Source: Antennarius striatus
Taxonomy: Eukaryota > Chordata > Actinopteri > Lophiiformes > Antennariidae
DNA length: 64,000 nucleotides
Assembly (NCBI RefSeq): GCF_040054535.1
Contig: NC_090795.1
Coordinates: 5,369,501 to 5,433,500, forward strand
Direction of reading: 5' to 3'
This document shows, in pieces, positions 1 to 13,021 of the stretch. The stretch's first letter is position 1. The number at the start of each line of letters is the position of its first letter. The position numbers were made by a program, and so were the translations under genes. The notes below the pieces were generated by a model, which did no database searches, was not told the origin of the DNA, and saw only the letters and a program-made list of their open reading frames with translations.

Positions 1-3000
1 AGTGTCCTGGCAGCCTGCCAAAACATGGGATCCATTTGCCTGTTCCTTCCTGAGAGCACAACTGCACAGCTGTGACCCTTAGCTGGTCCTAGCTATCGAT
101 AACTCAAAGGCAGCAGCGTCCATTTTAGATTTTGGCTGTGGTGAAAGAAAAAACTCTAATGCACCTCATAGAAAATGATATCTGAGCCCACAGCGTAAAT
201 CTAGTCGGGAATCGGCGTGGCTATTGTGGAATAGAAAACTTTTCAATGGACTAGCTTTAACAAATAACACGGAATATGTGGGCATATCTGAAATTGCAAA
301 TCTATAATTGTATATACACATATGTGAGTGATTGTTTACATCCTGTCTTTGTTATTTATTGTAATTTTGACAAGCTAATCAACTTCATCCAAGTTTTATC
401 TACTTTATTTTTTTAACGGTTTTCGATCGATTATTCAACATAAGTCGCTAAAACTGAATATAAAGATTTAAATAAAGTGATGTATTAATTAAATTTCATA
501 CAGCGTACTCACTCCTATAATGGTCGCAAAGTGAAATTATTAGCTGTGAAAATATTGTGTGTGATGCATGGCCTGTTTGGTTTATTTCTTATTAATTGCA
601 AAAGTGATCCAAACTTGAAGTTCATTAAGAACTTACGGAGATGAAAAAGTCACCTGTACTTAAAGAAAAATTTGTTCGGATTCATTAAAAAGATATTTAT
701 TTTGTTATGTTTCGTAATCTTGAGATTTCTAAATTTACCAGGTGAATATTAGAGATCGGATTTGGTCTCAATGCAATTTAATTCTGCTCTCTAACACAGG
801 CACACACATACAGACACACAGATAAACACGCATATTAAATAGCAAAGGTATTATGAATTCTAAACATTTTCTGTACCATTTAGATTTTTTTTTAAATTTG
901 CCGAAGTAATAAAAAATATTTAATGGTCGGTTAGCAATTTTTGTGACATTTGTGCGGTCTTTTTATTTATGTCATTAAATTTAATTTGGGTATTATAATT
1001 ATTACATATTACAGTATATATTATAAATATAAAATTGTTGTAATAGGGTATTGTACTCCTCATGTATAATATGCATTATAATAAAAGCAATCAGAGTTAC
1101 ATGCAATACGATTATTTAGTTGCATTATTTAAAATACGTGTTTTTTTATTTTTATTAAATGAAGTTGCATAGTATGTAAATACACTCCAAATTTTGAAAT
1201 CTGTCAATTGCGGCATTTATTAATAAGTCCTGTAAACGCAGATGCAGAGCTGCTATCCTAACTGGATAGAAGGTTTATGTGACCTTTACATCTGGAGTCT
1301 TTGTTTTTGCCCACTGGTCAGACTCTGAAAAGCAGACTGTGTTCTGATGCTACATAACACAACAGTGCATATCAGTAACATATGATGTTGGACCTCTTCT
1401 GTGTTGTCATGGAGCCAGAAAGGAAAACGCTTATGTTTTGGTTTTCATAGGTAAAGTCGGCATGTTGTAATTACCCGTTTATTTTTATAAGGTTTTTTTT
1501 GTTGTTTTTTACACCCAAGCTTGCTGACCTTTTTTCAACGGTGCAAAACACATAGCGTCGATGTCAGCAAATTCCTTGTTCCAATATTGCAACTGGTAAT
1601 ATGAATATTTTGCAGTTGTAATTATGCTTGCTCACTCTAAATAGCCATTCATGTGAACGCCCCAGATGTTTTAGTGGTGACTGTATCCATGATAGCCTTA
1701 TAGAATAACATGTAACATGTTTATCGGGTAGATGCTGCAACCTATCATGCTTTTTACTGAAATACAGATTGTGAGGTGCGATATTGATCATGGGTCAACA
1801 GTAACATCTTTGCCTGTAGATTTGCAGACCTCATGTTTATCATGAACACAGCTACAGCACTCACTGACAGACCAGAGGTTTGAATTTCAGGGGCAGCCAC
1901 AACATCGATATCAGTGTCACAGGAATAGTAGATCCTCATTTGAATTGCACAGTGACTACTCTCCGCGTAATAATTGATAAAACATCTCTTGTTGAGTTGA
2001 TGAAATAAACACATGACTTGGTTTCTGTGACTGCAGTGTTCACCTGCATTTATTCTGCATTGACAGACTGTCTTGTGTACATGCAACATCTCCATTCCCA
2101 CTCACCTGTTCAGCATGCAGCATGCACAGCTTTAGCAATGTGTGAAAGGCCAACACTGACTTTTAAATGCAGTGTGCTCATCTACAACACCCTTATAAGC
2201 AACACAAATAAGGCTGTGGGCCTGGTTGGCCACTTTGACTGCAGTACAAGGCTACAAGCCTGCCGAAACTGAACAGCAGCATGAACATGCACTTACTTTC
2301 TTGAAGGAAACTTGTGACCTGAGATGAACTTCTGCTGTTTTACTTAACTCCTAACTCGGTGAGTTCTTACTACAAATAGCTGAATTACAACCTTACAAAT
2401 ACAGAAAAATCCACTCTTAACTCCCCCCCCCCTTTTTTTTTCAACAAATAAGCAAAATGGTTTCAGATATAAGCAACACGCAACAAGTATAATTTTATAT
2501 AGTGCTTCATGAAGATTTGAAGGGTTTTGAAGATTTGATTGTCTGCACAGCCTTTCATCAGGTCGGATATTCACTATTTTTTGGATTATATCCAACAAAA
2601 TTACAGTTTCTTATAATTTTATGCAGAACCCTCTCACTGTAAAGACAACACTCTGTTCTGAGCAGAGGATATGACGTATAAACTATCTGATTGGTTACAC
2701 AAACATTTGCCTATCAGTGCTGAATAATTTGAATCTTAGAAGTTACTAATAAAGAAAATATAGAAATTAGGGAAATACAAAATTTGCATCCCAAATGCCG
2801 TGCAGTGAAATAAAAAGATGTTAATACATGCAAAAATAACATTATGAAGCTTGATAACAGTACTTTGGTAAACTGCTCATTGTGTTGTATTACATCAGTG
2901 GTTACTGTAAGTTGTGATAACATACATTTCCAGTCGAAATTAAATCTTATCATTAAGTCGTCTTCTTCCCAGTAATAAATATTAGTGTTGATAATGATGG

Positions 3001-4120
3001 CTGAGTCCTAATTACTCTCCATAGAAATATCTAATATGTATTTTTGGACTCCTTTTAATGAAAATGTTGTAGTGTTTTTTTAAATCTACAAAAAAACCAA
3101 CTGGTTTCTGTTGGTCAGAACAAGTCAGCAACAGTTATGTTACCCAAACCTATTCTGCTGTCAGCTGAAGCTTTAATGCAATCCAGACCCCATTTACCCA
3201 CGGTATGAAAAGTGTAATGTACAAACCAGCTGTCATATCGAGCTGGACCACAACTTCATTTGAAACCTGATGGTAAATGAAAACATTCTAAGAAAAGTTT
3301 ATTTCATATGCATGGTAATCCAGTGTCAAGCAAATTTGGACAAAAATTATGCTTATGTAGAAACAAAGTAGTTGGTTTTACCAGAGTAAATGAAACCTTG
3401 TCAGACATACAGTAGCAGGCTGAATGATGTGTAAAAAAAATTTTTTTTTAAAAACTTTTTTATAGCTTTCAGATATAGAATAATATTGCATTGATTAGCT
3501 TTGGCAGTAAGTTGTATAATCTTCGTCTTGGGACTTGGCGTAAACTCTAAAATGGAATCAAAGATTTTTCTCTCATTATGTAATGATTAAGTAAAAACTG
3601 ACATGCCACATTAAAATTTACCAGTTTGAGAGCTTTCCCAAAAGTTCCCTCCATGCTAGATACATAAAACTTGAAGGTGTGCTCACATTTTTTATCTAAT
3701 TGGGGCTTATTTTAACACACCTGGAATACCTGCTTTCATGTTGCCATTTGACCTTTTGTGAATTAAGATGGCAAGTTGGTGTTAAAGTTCTTCAAGCAGA
3801 GGGTACATCATAGCGAGGAGAGGCTGCACCATGACTAATTAGTAAATCTCGCTCCTCTTCAAGGTGGGGAAAAAGAATAATTTCCTTTGCAGAGACGATG
3901 GGGGTTGATGAGTAAATACCCACCTGCACCAAGTTGCAGTAACCTAATAAGTCTCCCTGGACTTTGAAAGTGAATATTTCATATTTCACTGATCTCTAAC
4001 AGCTTTTCTGCATATCTCATATTTGACTCCATAAGCCAACTAAGATGAGTAAAAGGAAACACAGACTGTAGAGTCTCTTTCCTGTCACACAATGGCGTGG
4101 AAAGGTCAGGCCTAATGAAG
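1..4120. other. Intergenic AT-rich DNA, no gene recognised
   Basis: No reading frame in this stretch resembles a known protein, and none is bounded by convincing splice sites. The longest minus-strand frame (about 1754-2101) has no recognisable domain and is probably chance. Short poly-T/A tracts are common. The part around 1220-1450 is less repetitive and could be conserved noncoding DNA, but this cannot be judged without alignment. By human synteny the region should lie between en2 and cnpy1/rbm33. Confidence 0.5.
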
Positions 4121-4129
4121 TCGGGGGTG

Positions 4130-4640
4130 TGACCCCTACCATTCAGTGACTTTGCATGGGCCTCCATCCTACCGCTGCAACCATGCCAGTTAATCCCTTT
4201 TTGATCCTAATTGATAGGCATTAACATGATCCTTATCCAGGAGCTATGTTTTGTCTTCCACAGCCCTTCTCTCTGGGTGTCAGTGACACAAAGTGTGAAA
4301 GCGTTAAACCAAATGTGAAATTGATATTTTTCATGTTTGTGTGCTTAAAATCTGTCTGTGTTTCTAAACACTCACACAAAAGTGCTCAACGTTGAGCGTT
4401 TGCCCTTTGAGGCTCTTAACAGGACTTAGCACATGACCTCTAGAATCCGACTGCGATGTGAATGGTACCAGTCCATTTCCAGTTTGTTTTCCTTTAAGTG
4501 CTTTCATCCTCATTACTAGGTGATTACTACATTCAACTGCTAACTAATTACCCTCTTTAAAGAGTTTGCACTGTCTTTAAGTGAGGGCTTGTTACCTTTC
4601 TGCAAGTGCAGACTCCAGGTTATTTTTAAAGCGCAAGAGT
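4130..4640. promoter_or_regulatory. Candidate conserved noncoding block
   Basis: This is a dense, low-repeat stretch without a useful ORF. It holds several homeodomain-type cores (for example TTAATCC near 4191, CTAATTG near 4207 and CTAATTACC near 4543). Such clusters are typical of developmental enhancers around en2/shh, but the assignment is inference from base complexity and motif density only. Alignment to other teleosts would settle it. Confidence 0.25.
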
Positions 4641-7600
4641 TTTTAACCAGTTTTAAACATGTTAAACTTTTAATTGTATATTAGAACTATTTTATGTTAT
4701 AACAAAAACAAGAATTTTAATGATACTAATGATAAATTAACCCTTTATATGATCAGCATTTATAGGTTTTATTTTCAAAAGCAGTAGCGTTATTTGCTGG
4801 TATCTGTATTATGAATGGAAGCTGATGAAAGTTTTTTTTTGTTTGTTTGTTGGATTGGGGGGAGGTTCTCAAGGAACAGTTTGGTGGTGATCCAGATCCT
4901 TGCAAGGTCTAAAATCTATTTTAAACAATTTTAATTTGTGGACAGGGGAAATTACAAGACCTTTAGCTTGTAACAAAATTAAATTTGAAGTGACATAAAT
5001 CATTACTGCGCCACATCTTGAAGAAAGCTGCCATTAGTGAAATATATTTCATCAATAACGACGTCAAATTCAGGTTTTCATGGTTAAGGAGTCATTTTGA
5101 GAGTCCAGATATGATGGCTGCTTAAGTTATGGTGAGAAAATGAAAAAACAGAGCTTCTCTGGCAGAGGTTTGCCCTCTAAGTGTTTAATTTAACTACATT
5201 AGATCTCTTTCATAATGCATCATCAATGCTGAAGTCGTCATTTTCACGTCTGTGTTAGTTTTACATTTACACCGTTGGCAGCAATTGCAGTAATTTGCCA
5301 TATGGCGCTCTGTCAAACAACTGTTCTTTATTAATTTTTAATAAATTGTATCATGAAGTGACAGAAATGGAATTCAGTGAAAGTGGTGCAGGACTGATGA
5401 ACGAATTCAGGATGCTTGGAAAAGCCTTACTGATTGAACATTTATAACCTATGACCACCAGTTGCACAGAAATGTAGAGGTTTAACAATATATTGTAAGA
5501 TTTTGATTTAGTTGGATCCTATGATCAGTTAGTTTGAGCTTATAGCGTCACAAATCTTGAATGTATGTAAGCAAAGATTCAGAAACGACAGTAATATGGC
5601 CTTTAGAGACAGGTCCAATTTGTCATTTTCAGTCTATCTTTAACATGTTTTTCTCATGTAGTCATTCTGTTAATGAAAAAAAAAAGGAATACCCTATAAT
5701 TTTGATAGTTTGATCTATGCATTGTTTTCTTCACCTCAAACTTCCAAGAGTACAACATGGAAAGGTAATTAAATTACAGTATAGTCATAATTCAGGCCAG
5801 CTCAGTTTGTCATTGTTTTTGAAAGCAGCAGTCTCATGATTGTTTGACCCTCAGAATGACTCCTTAATCATGATAATTTCCCTAGAATTTGGAATCACGA
5901 TGGTATTATTAGTTTGATAGTTATTTATTCTATGGCACATAGTCTTTGGGCTCAACAACTCAGTTTTTTCAAAAAGTACTCCAAACTACACCTTCTTACT
6001 CAGATCAATTCTAAAATGAGTTCTTCTGTGCTGCATGCCCATCCCTTCCTCCAATGTGGTCTGATCTGAAGTGACTTCTATCATACCTTGTTTGTTTTGT
6101 GCATCTGATGCCATCTTTTTTCCTTCTCTGCGATTTTATTTTGACTGTTTGCTTTTGAACGCTGTGGGGAGTTTCCTTTTAAACCGAGTAATAACTTTGG
6201 GCCAGATTCACATCAACACAAGAGCTCTCATTTCTGTACAGCAACTTCTAGATGTTGAAACATTGATCAGTTAGGTTATTTTATTAGTAGATTAATTTGC
6301 TTGAACACAAGCAGGTTTTAACTCTTTACATGGACAACCATATGTACTCTCAAACCTGCACAATTAAATAGCATGTGTTGCCATTGTGCTCAGCAGTGTG
6401 CAACAGCCCACTTTAGGTGGAAAATGCCAGGTGTCGTGTTGGTTCTTGTTGGTTTCACACAGAGACTCCAGTCCCTCCCCGGAATGGCGTTCTCAGGTCT
6501 CCATAGGATTGAATGTTATTTCCAGCTTGTTTGTTGCAGTGAATAATGAGTCCTCTGTAAGGACTGATGACATAATTTTGTGATTCGCTATGGAAAAATA
6601 ACTAATTATGGAACTAAGAAACTACAGATTGGGACTACATTTGTGTTCTTCACTTGACTGGCACCACCTGCCCTCTATACACTATGTCACACTCACTTCA
6701 CTTACCCCACGCTTGTAAAAACTGAGCTGGTGTATTCCAGTTTTGTGCAACCCCCAGCAGACTCATGCACAACGTGGGCTGGATTTGACAATGTTGTGGG
6801 CTTTTTATACATTGTGTTTACCCGTAAACAAAGAATTAGAAGTTGATGATTTACTGGATTGCTAGTTTTAAGAAAGAGGGATTCTGTGATGGCAACAGAA
6901 TCAGCGTTGTTGTCTTCACTGATGTAGGGAAGTTAAAGCATCAAATGGAGAGGTCTGAAGACATGGTATTTTTCTGGACAGGATTTGTTAGATGCTTTTT
7001 CGCTTGACCTGCTGCTGGAAGAGTTTTGTTTTTCTTGCACTGTGTCTAAAATAGTTTTCTACCATATTTTGAGAATAAACATTTAGTAGGCCAGGAAACA
7101 TGGTATTTGATCATAGGAACACTGTATGAGGAGGAGCGCTTCAGTTCCGGAGTCACTCTCCGCATTATATTTTTCTCCACACTACCTGCTTGAAATGTGG
7201 CAAAGTAGTTCATGAATATAAAACAGCTTTCTGTTTGTAAGACTTCGGTGTGAGATTGCCTGAGCTTGTAGAAATACGAGTTTAAACATTTATGCCTGAG
7301 TTGCACTGGTGTAGCGAGTTCAAATAAATTAAGTGAATTCTAAAAATTGTCATAACATTCAAGCTGTGTGAATAATAATTGGCTCATACCTACAGTGTGT
7401 ACCAGATATCCCACACATTCAAACAGTCAATCAAAAATTGACAAAAGGCAGTTATTTTGCTGTTGTGAAGTAGCGTGTGAATTGTTGTCTTCATTGTTAA
7501 ACAGGACATGCAGCAAACTACAATGAATACTCTCCTTCCATCAGGAGTGAGCAATGCAAACATGAGTCAACACTTAAACCTGTTAGTTAGCTAGTTAGCT

Positions 7601-9600
7601 GAGATGTTTCCAACCTATGTCATTCGACCGATCACCTGTGAGGTCACAGCAACCAATAAGGGGATTAACATGATAGGTGACCAAATTTTTTTTTACTGTT
7701 GCCTTGTATGAAAGTTTCTCCTTGGTGCAAGATTGTTTGTATAAAACTAAACAAAATAGATGTTTTAATGTATAAATATTACATATTGTGGCTTTACCAG
7801 TGAAGTCTCATCTTGCAACATTTTGCCTTAACATGCCTTGAATTTTGTATTCTCTTCCAGTTTAGTGCCCTTTTTTTTCCCTGACTACATTTTATCATTA
7901 GTTGCAAGGCCAAAAAGTTCTTCAGCAAACAAAGAACAAAGACAAACATCAGCCGCACCAATTTCTTTCTTTGGAGATTTGACTCAGTGCTGAAAGAAAC
8001 CAAAGTAGGTGAAAGTGAGCACCATCATTAGAGAGGACGACCACTATTGTTGGCAACTGAGTGTCCAAGCTGCGTAAATACATGTCAGACTCTTTTTTTG
8101 CAATGAAAGTCTACAAGAACTCTTGAGCATAATCATTTCTGAAGTTTGGAAGTTTTACTATTATTTGGTATTAAATAAGTCTCCTATTTAGCCCCTTAGC
8201 TTTATCCCATGACCAGCAGGTTCCAGCATGCCGCAGTTTATTCTCGATTTTCAATTATTTTAACTGCTCGTCTTAGAAATGGCACAGATGTAAAACAATG
8301 GCAGAGTGTTCCTGCATCACAGCAGGGATGAGAGGAGCGAGTTGTCATGTTTGAAGTAGATCTTTTAAGATGTGGAAGTCTGCAATTATTTCCACTTTTC
8401 TTGGGTTATAGCTGTCACAATCGTCCTAGTAGACTGTCATTCGCCTTTTTAAGAATCTGCTTATTTGAATGTGTTATTTGCACATGTTTGGCTACTAGAA
8501 TGTTTGTTCGTGGCTTGATTCACAGTTCTCTCGCATGTTTGTTATAACAAACATTTCACATAAATTAAATAATTGAATTATAATGAATAAAGAAAAAAAA
8601 AAGCAGGCAGTGAAAATGGAAAATTGGGACTTAGAGATGGAAAGTGAACTATGAATTAGACTGCTGTTGTAAAACCTTAAATAAAAAAGATGAGTGATGG
8701 CAAATCTAGGATACCTTGAACTTGTTTTTAAAGCTAAATTCAAGATATTAAGAAGAAGAAGATATTAAAATTACATACAGTTCCACTTTTCTGAGAATCT
8801 TTATCAAAAATTACTTTGAATGTTCTTCAGTTCTTCCAATAGCATGGTCTTTTTTCATCAACCATCTGTTTGGATTTTTATAAATGCCCATTATGCTGAT
8901 TCAAAGTTCGGTCCATGTGAAACCTTGAATGTATCTTAAAGCTGGGTTCTGTGTTCCTGATGTGGAGATATGGATAGAGTTTGAAGAGGTTTCATCAAGG
9001 CTTTCCTTTTGTGATTGGTAGATATCTTTTTGGTAGACATCTTTTAATCCCAATACTAACTCATTTGCTCATTTGATTGGTTGCTGTTACACAACTTCTT
9101 TCATCGCTGCTCCTTGAGCTCTTGTATAGTTCTGTAGACTTCTATAGCTTAAAAGTTTGAACTTAGCCCAAAAGTTTTTCTTAGCATAGACGATAATCCC
9201 ATATGAGCAGGCTATTCAATCCAACTCTACATCTCATTGCTGCTCCTTCCTCTGTTAAAACCATTCACGATCAAGGTCAGCATCACCTTTTCCACTAATG
9301 AGGTTCTTTATTTACCAAATTTCCTTGTGGACTTTCAGAGGAAAACAAGTCGTGCATAGCAGAGCATATAATCAGCATTAGCTAAAACATTTCAAAAGCC
9401 CTTACACATTTTGTGACAGTTTTAACACCTCGTACCTTACCCGTGTTAAATGTGTCAACAATTCAAATGTACCAACCGCATTCCTGTCTGTACTGGATTT
9501 AAAACATGACCCACACAACTTGCTTTTTATACTTGTGATAAGAGCACGAAGATGCCCAGTTGATTGATAATTTTAGTTGATTATCCTGGATTTTTATTCT
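4641..9600. other. Intergenic DNA, no gene recognised
   Basis: AT-rich sequence with no recognisable coding exon on either strand. A complex segment near 5200-5380 (around TTGCAGTAATTTGCCATATGG) looks like a possible noncoding element. The short frames present lack domain signatures and splice context. Confidence 0.45.
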
Positions 9601-9606
9601 ACTGTA

Positions 9607-9690
9607 AACAATCATTAATGCCTCACAAAAAATAAGTCTTAAATATGCCGATGACATTGACATATTTAAGACTTGCAAATAATGATTGTT
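9607..9690. repeat. Two-step perfect inverted repeat (hairpin)
   Basis: Outer arms AACAATCATTA (9607-9617) and TAATGATTGTT (9680-9690) are exact reverse complements. Inner arms AAGTCTTAAATATG (9634-9647) and CATATTTAAGACTT (9661-9674) are also exact reverse complements around a 13-base loop. Unpaired bulges of 16 and 5 bases separate the two stems. It could be a small fold-back transposon relic or a structured RNA. The bulge asymmetry is large for a microRNA precursor. Confidence 0.7.
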
Positions 9691-9699
9691 ATGTCGATG

Positions 9700-12600
9700 A
9701 TATTTAATCCCGAAGCATTTCTATGATATAATGGAGGCCAGGTATTTGTCACCTGTTTTCAAGGCAGCTTGAGGTGCAGTTAAATCAAATCTGTGCCTAA
9801 AGGGATGACAGAGCCTGGTCACAAGGTGAAAGCAACCAGCAGAGAGATGATGGACAGCATGTGAACTATGAGGCTGGAAAAACTCCTGTTACAAATCCTG
9901 CCAAATATAATGCACTGTTTTCTTTTCATTTTGTTTGTGCATTCATTACCTCAAATTATTTTTCACTTTCACTTTGATTTTTTCCCCCTGATTTTATCCT
10001 TTATTTATCATGGTAATATCAAATCTATTACATATTTTACTTTTTTCCACGGTGCAATCCTCTGCAGCACAACACAGATTAAACTGATGAGGAGCCTCTG
10101 GGCATTGACACATTGCAATAATAATCATGTGTTTAAGGCATAGTTCTTTATTTATGGTGCAGCAGAATTCCATTCCTGCTTAAATCAGTCAACAATTTGC
10201 AGACTTGCTCATCTTGCTTTGTTTGCTGATCTAGATTGGCGTCCAGTCTCTGCGTACTGTGTGAGGCTTTACTGTATGTTTGCTTATCGCTCCAGCCATC
10301 CCATCTATTCAAACAGAGTTCCTTTTATTTAAAGCTGTGTGCAGGCTGTGCTTTTTTTTTTTTTCTTTTCCTGGGACCTTTTCTGTTATTTTGGGACCAG
10401 ATGGCAAGGGGCACGGAAGCGCCTCTTTTGTCCAGGCGTCCCTGTGAAAAGAGGCTGTCCTCCCTAATGTAATCAGCTGCGCCGGAAGGGTCCATTTTGG
10501 GCTGTGAAAGAAGACAATCGGGTTTGGGCACTTCTACATTACAGAAAACGCAGAGTTCATCTCACGACCCTGCCCCCTTTGACCGAGTCGCTGGCATGGA
10601 GGATCCTCATCTTTGATCACTGGAGGGTAGAGGTGCTGATCCGACCTCACCAGGGCCAAAGGCCACCCCCACCCCTGCCCTGTTTACCCTGCACTTGGCT
10701 GCTGCTGACACCTCCTTCCGGAAAGAAGGGGTGGTGGATTGGTTTGGGCATTGGGGAGATACCATGACCTGTCTAGACACAGTTGCTTGTTGCCCTGGTG
10801 TTGCCAAGGGGATATAATGAACTTTGACCTCAAATGTAGTTGGTTAGGAGCGACTAGGTTTCCAAGGAAGACTTTCCCTTTTCTTTTTTAATTTTTTAAG
10901 TTGAGGATGGGGAAACGAGGTTGTGATATGGATATGACGCACATGATACACAGTCTGCTTTGAGGGACCACAGGCATGAACTTGTTGTTAAAACTTCACT
11001 TCTTATTTGCTTAATTTATCTTAAGCTTCTAGTTCCTTTCCTGAGTATTTTGTTTGTTAGCTTTAGTTCATCTTATTCCATGATGGAGGACACATCCTTT
11101 TATTTCTATAATTTGTGACACACATCAAGGTAATCAAACTGCTTTTGGTGGATTTTTGATGGTTTTGACAATGTTTCATACACAGTAAACCATCTTTAAA
11201 TCAACATTTTATTTTGTTCGATCTGAGATACAGAAAGGCATTCTTAGGTGAAACGAATGTCTTTGTATAGACTCCCTGTTATTCCACATTTTTTATGTAA
11301 TAGATTATACAGTAGAGGACAATAATTTATCGCTTCTCTCAGTATTCACATTCTTCATTTGTACATATACGTAGTAGCAGTACATCCATGATTTAATGAA
11401 CAGATTTTAAATTAAATGCAGCACTAACGTTGACATACAGTACACTCTCGACATATATACTAAGTAAGGATTAAATGCATGCAAAAGCAAGTTGCTCAAT
11501 AATTAGATATATTTTCTTTTCTGATAGTTTCAAACAGAACATCATAATTAGTATGTTTATTCATTCATGCAGTGTGAATCGGTTTCTGCTCTTATTTATG
11601 ACATCATATCCTTCCTCCTCCTCCTCCTTAAGTCCATGATTTGGCCTGAACCGTAGACAAATGTGTGAACTGGGGTTGATGTTGATGCTGTTTCTCAGGA
11701 GTGGGTGCAGCAGTTCCATCATGATGGCCGCCACTACCAACCCCGCCCTTTCGCCTGCCACTCAGGAACAGTTAAAATGGCAGCATGCAGCACAATGAGT
11801 GAGTGGGAGAAAGAGAGAGACGCCCACTACTCCAAGCTAAGGCACGGTCGACTGAGTCATAAGTCGCCTTGTGTGCCAACTCAAACTGAGTGGATTTTTT
11901 TTGGGGGGGTTTATTTGTCCGTCTGTGTCGAAACTAAGGACGTCTCGACAGGTAGATGGTTCTGATACGAGTTGTGGGTTAACCGCTTTTGTCACTTCCC
12001 CAGTTCAGCTTTCCAGTCGTGTTCGGCTGCAGTTGTGCACGTGTGAAACAAAATGTCACCATATACTCTATTTTCACCTGCTAGTCATTTTATAGTACTA
12101 GAATTTCAGAAAGTTTGCCTCTATCGTACAAATGCATTGAGAGACTGCATTTATGTTACAAGATTATTTTAACTATGGCACTTACAAATATAATAAAACA
12201 TGTTTTCATCCACAGTGGGTTCCCTTTTTTCTCGCCTCAAATGTTGCTCGCAGATTGTCACAGTAGGAAATGGGCAGTTGCTGGAGATCACACACATTTC
12301 TCTGTCATGCATAAGATATAAATCAAAGATTTAAGATTTCCAGTATGTGCATCTTAATGATACTACTGTAGGTTGTAGTTTTGCTTTGCAGCATTATCCA
12401 AAGCATAATTTGTATTCTGAAGTGGTGCAGTACAGTATTACACTGACTGTATTCATTTTTAATGCATTAAGAACAAAGTGCTGTGATCAGTGATCATTGA
12501 ATCCTTTGCTCTTAGTCTTAAAACAAGCACAAGCAGAGAGATTTATCAACCAGCTAATGCCAATTAATGGCTATAGGCTGCACCAGCTCCACTTTTTCCC

Positions 12601-12840
12601 CCACTCACATCCTTCAGAATTTATTCACATGTATCCAGTCTCAATAAACCTCCTGAAATTAAGTCATTTGAAACCTTTGCAGGTCTGACTTCCTCACATA
12701 ACAATTCTATTCCACATCCAAACTGCTGTGTGGAGAATTTTAAGGTAAATGTCCAAATCTTCTATTTATAGTTCTGCCTACTCTCACTGAATGACATTTT
12801 ATTATTGGCTCTTAGTGTGAATGTATTTTTTTCCCTTGCT
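9700..12840. other. Intergenic DNA with two GC-richer blocks
   Basis: No gene is recognised. Blocks at about 10370-10800 and 11640-11970 are richer in G+C and CpG and look less random than their surroundings, and several short frames overlap there on both strands. None shows a family signature. These blocks could be regulatory elements or parts of an unrecognised noncoding transcript. Confidence 0.35.
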
Positions 12841-12848
12841 TCCACAGT

Positions 12849-13021
12849 GTAGAGAGTTGGTGCAGCACTAGGAGGAAGATGTCAGGCTGAGGATGGGTTT
12901 TGGTGATGATGTTGCTGCTGTTGATGCAGCATCGAGCTCTCACTTTGTGCCTCTGTCAGCTATGATGCGTAACCACAAAGTGAGTGGCAGGCCGGTCCCC
13001 GGGGAGAGCAGGGGGTCTGAG
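12849..13021 (+). other. Unassigned exon-like segment with an initiator ATG
   Basis: The segment is flanked by a good acceptor (pyrimidine-rich tract ending TTCCACAG at 12841-12848) and a good donor (GAG|GTGAGT at 13022). Inside it an ATG at 12893 follows an in-frame TAG at 12869-12871 and opens a frame running to the donor, about 43 codons (MGFGDDVAAVDAASSSHFVP...). That is the layout of a first coding exon or of a 5'UTR exon. I do not recognise the peptide, and it does not look like canopy-1 or RBM33. Plus-strand orientation matches that expected for cnpy1, which lies tail-to-tail with EN2 in human, but there is no sequence support for that name. A chance splice-site pair is possible. Confidence 0.25.

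Noticed and set aside
1754..2101. 115-codon minus-strand frame
   Set aside because: No domain signature or splice context, and the composition is like other chance frames in this AT-rich region.
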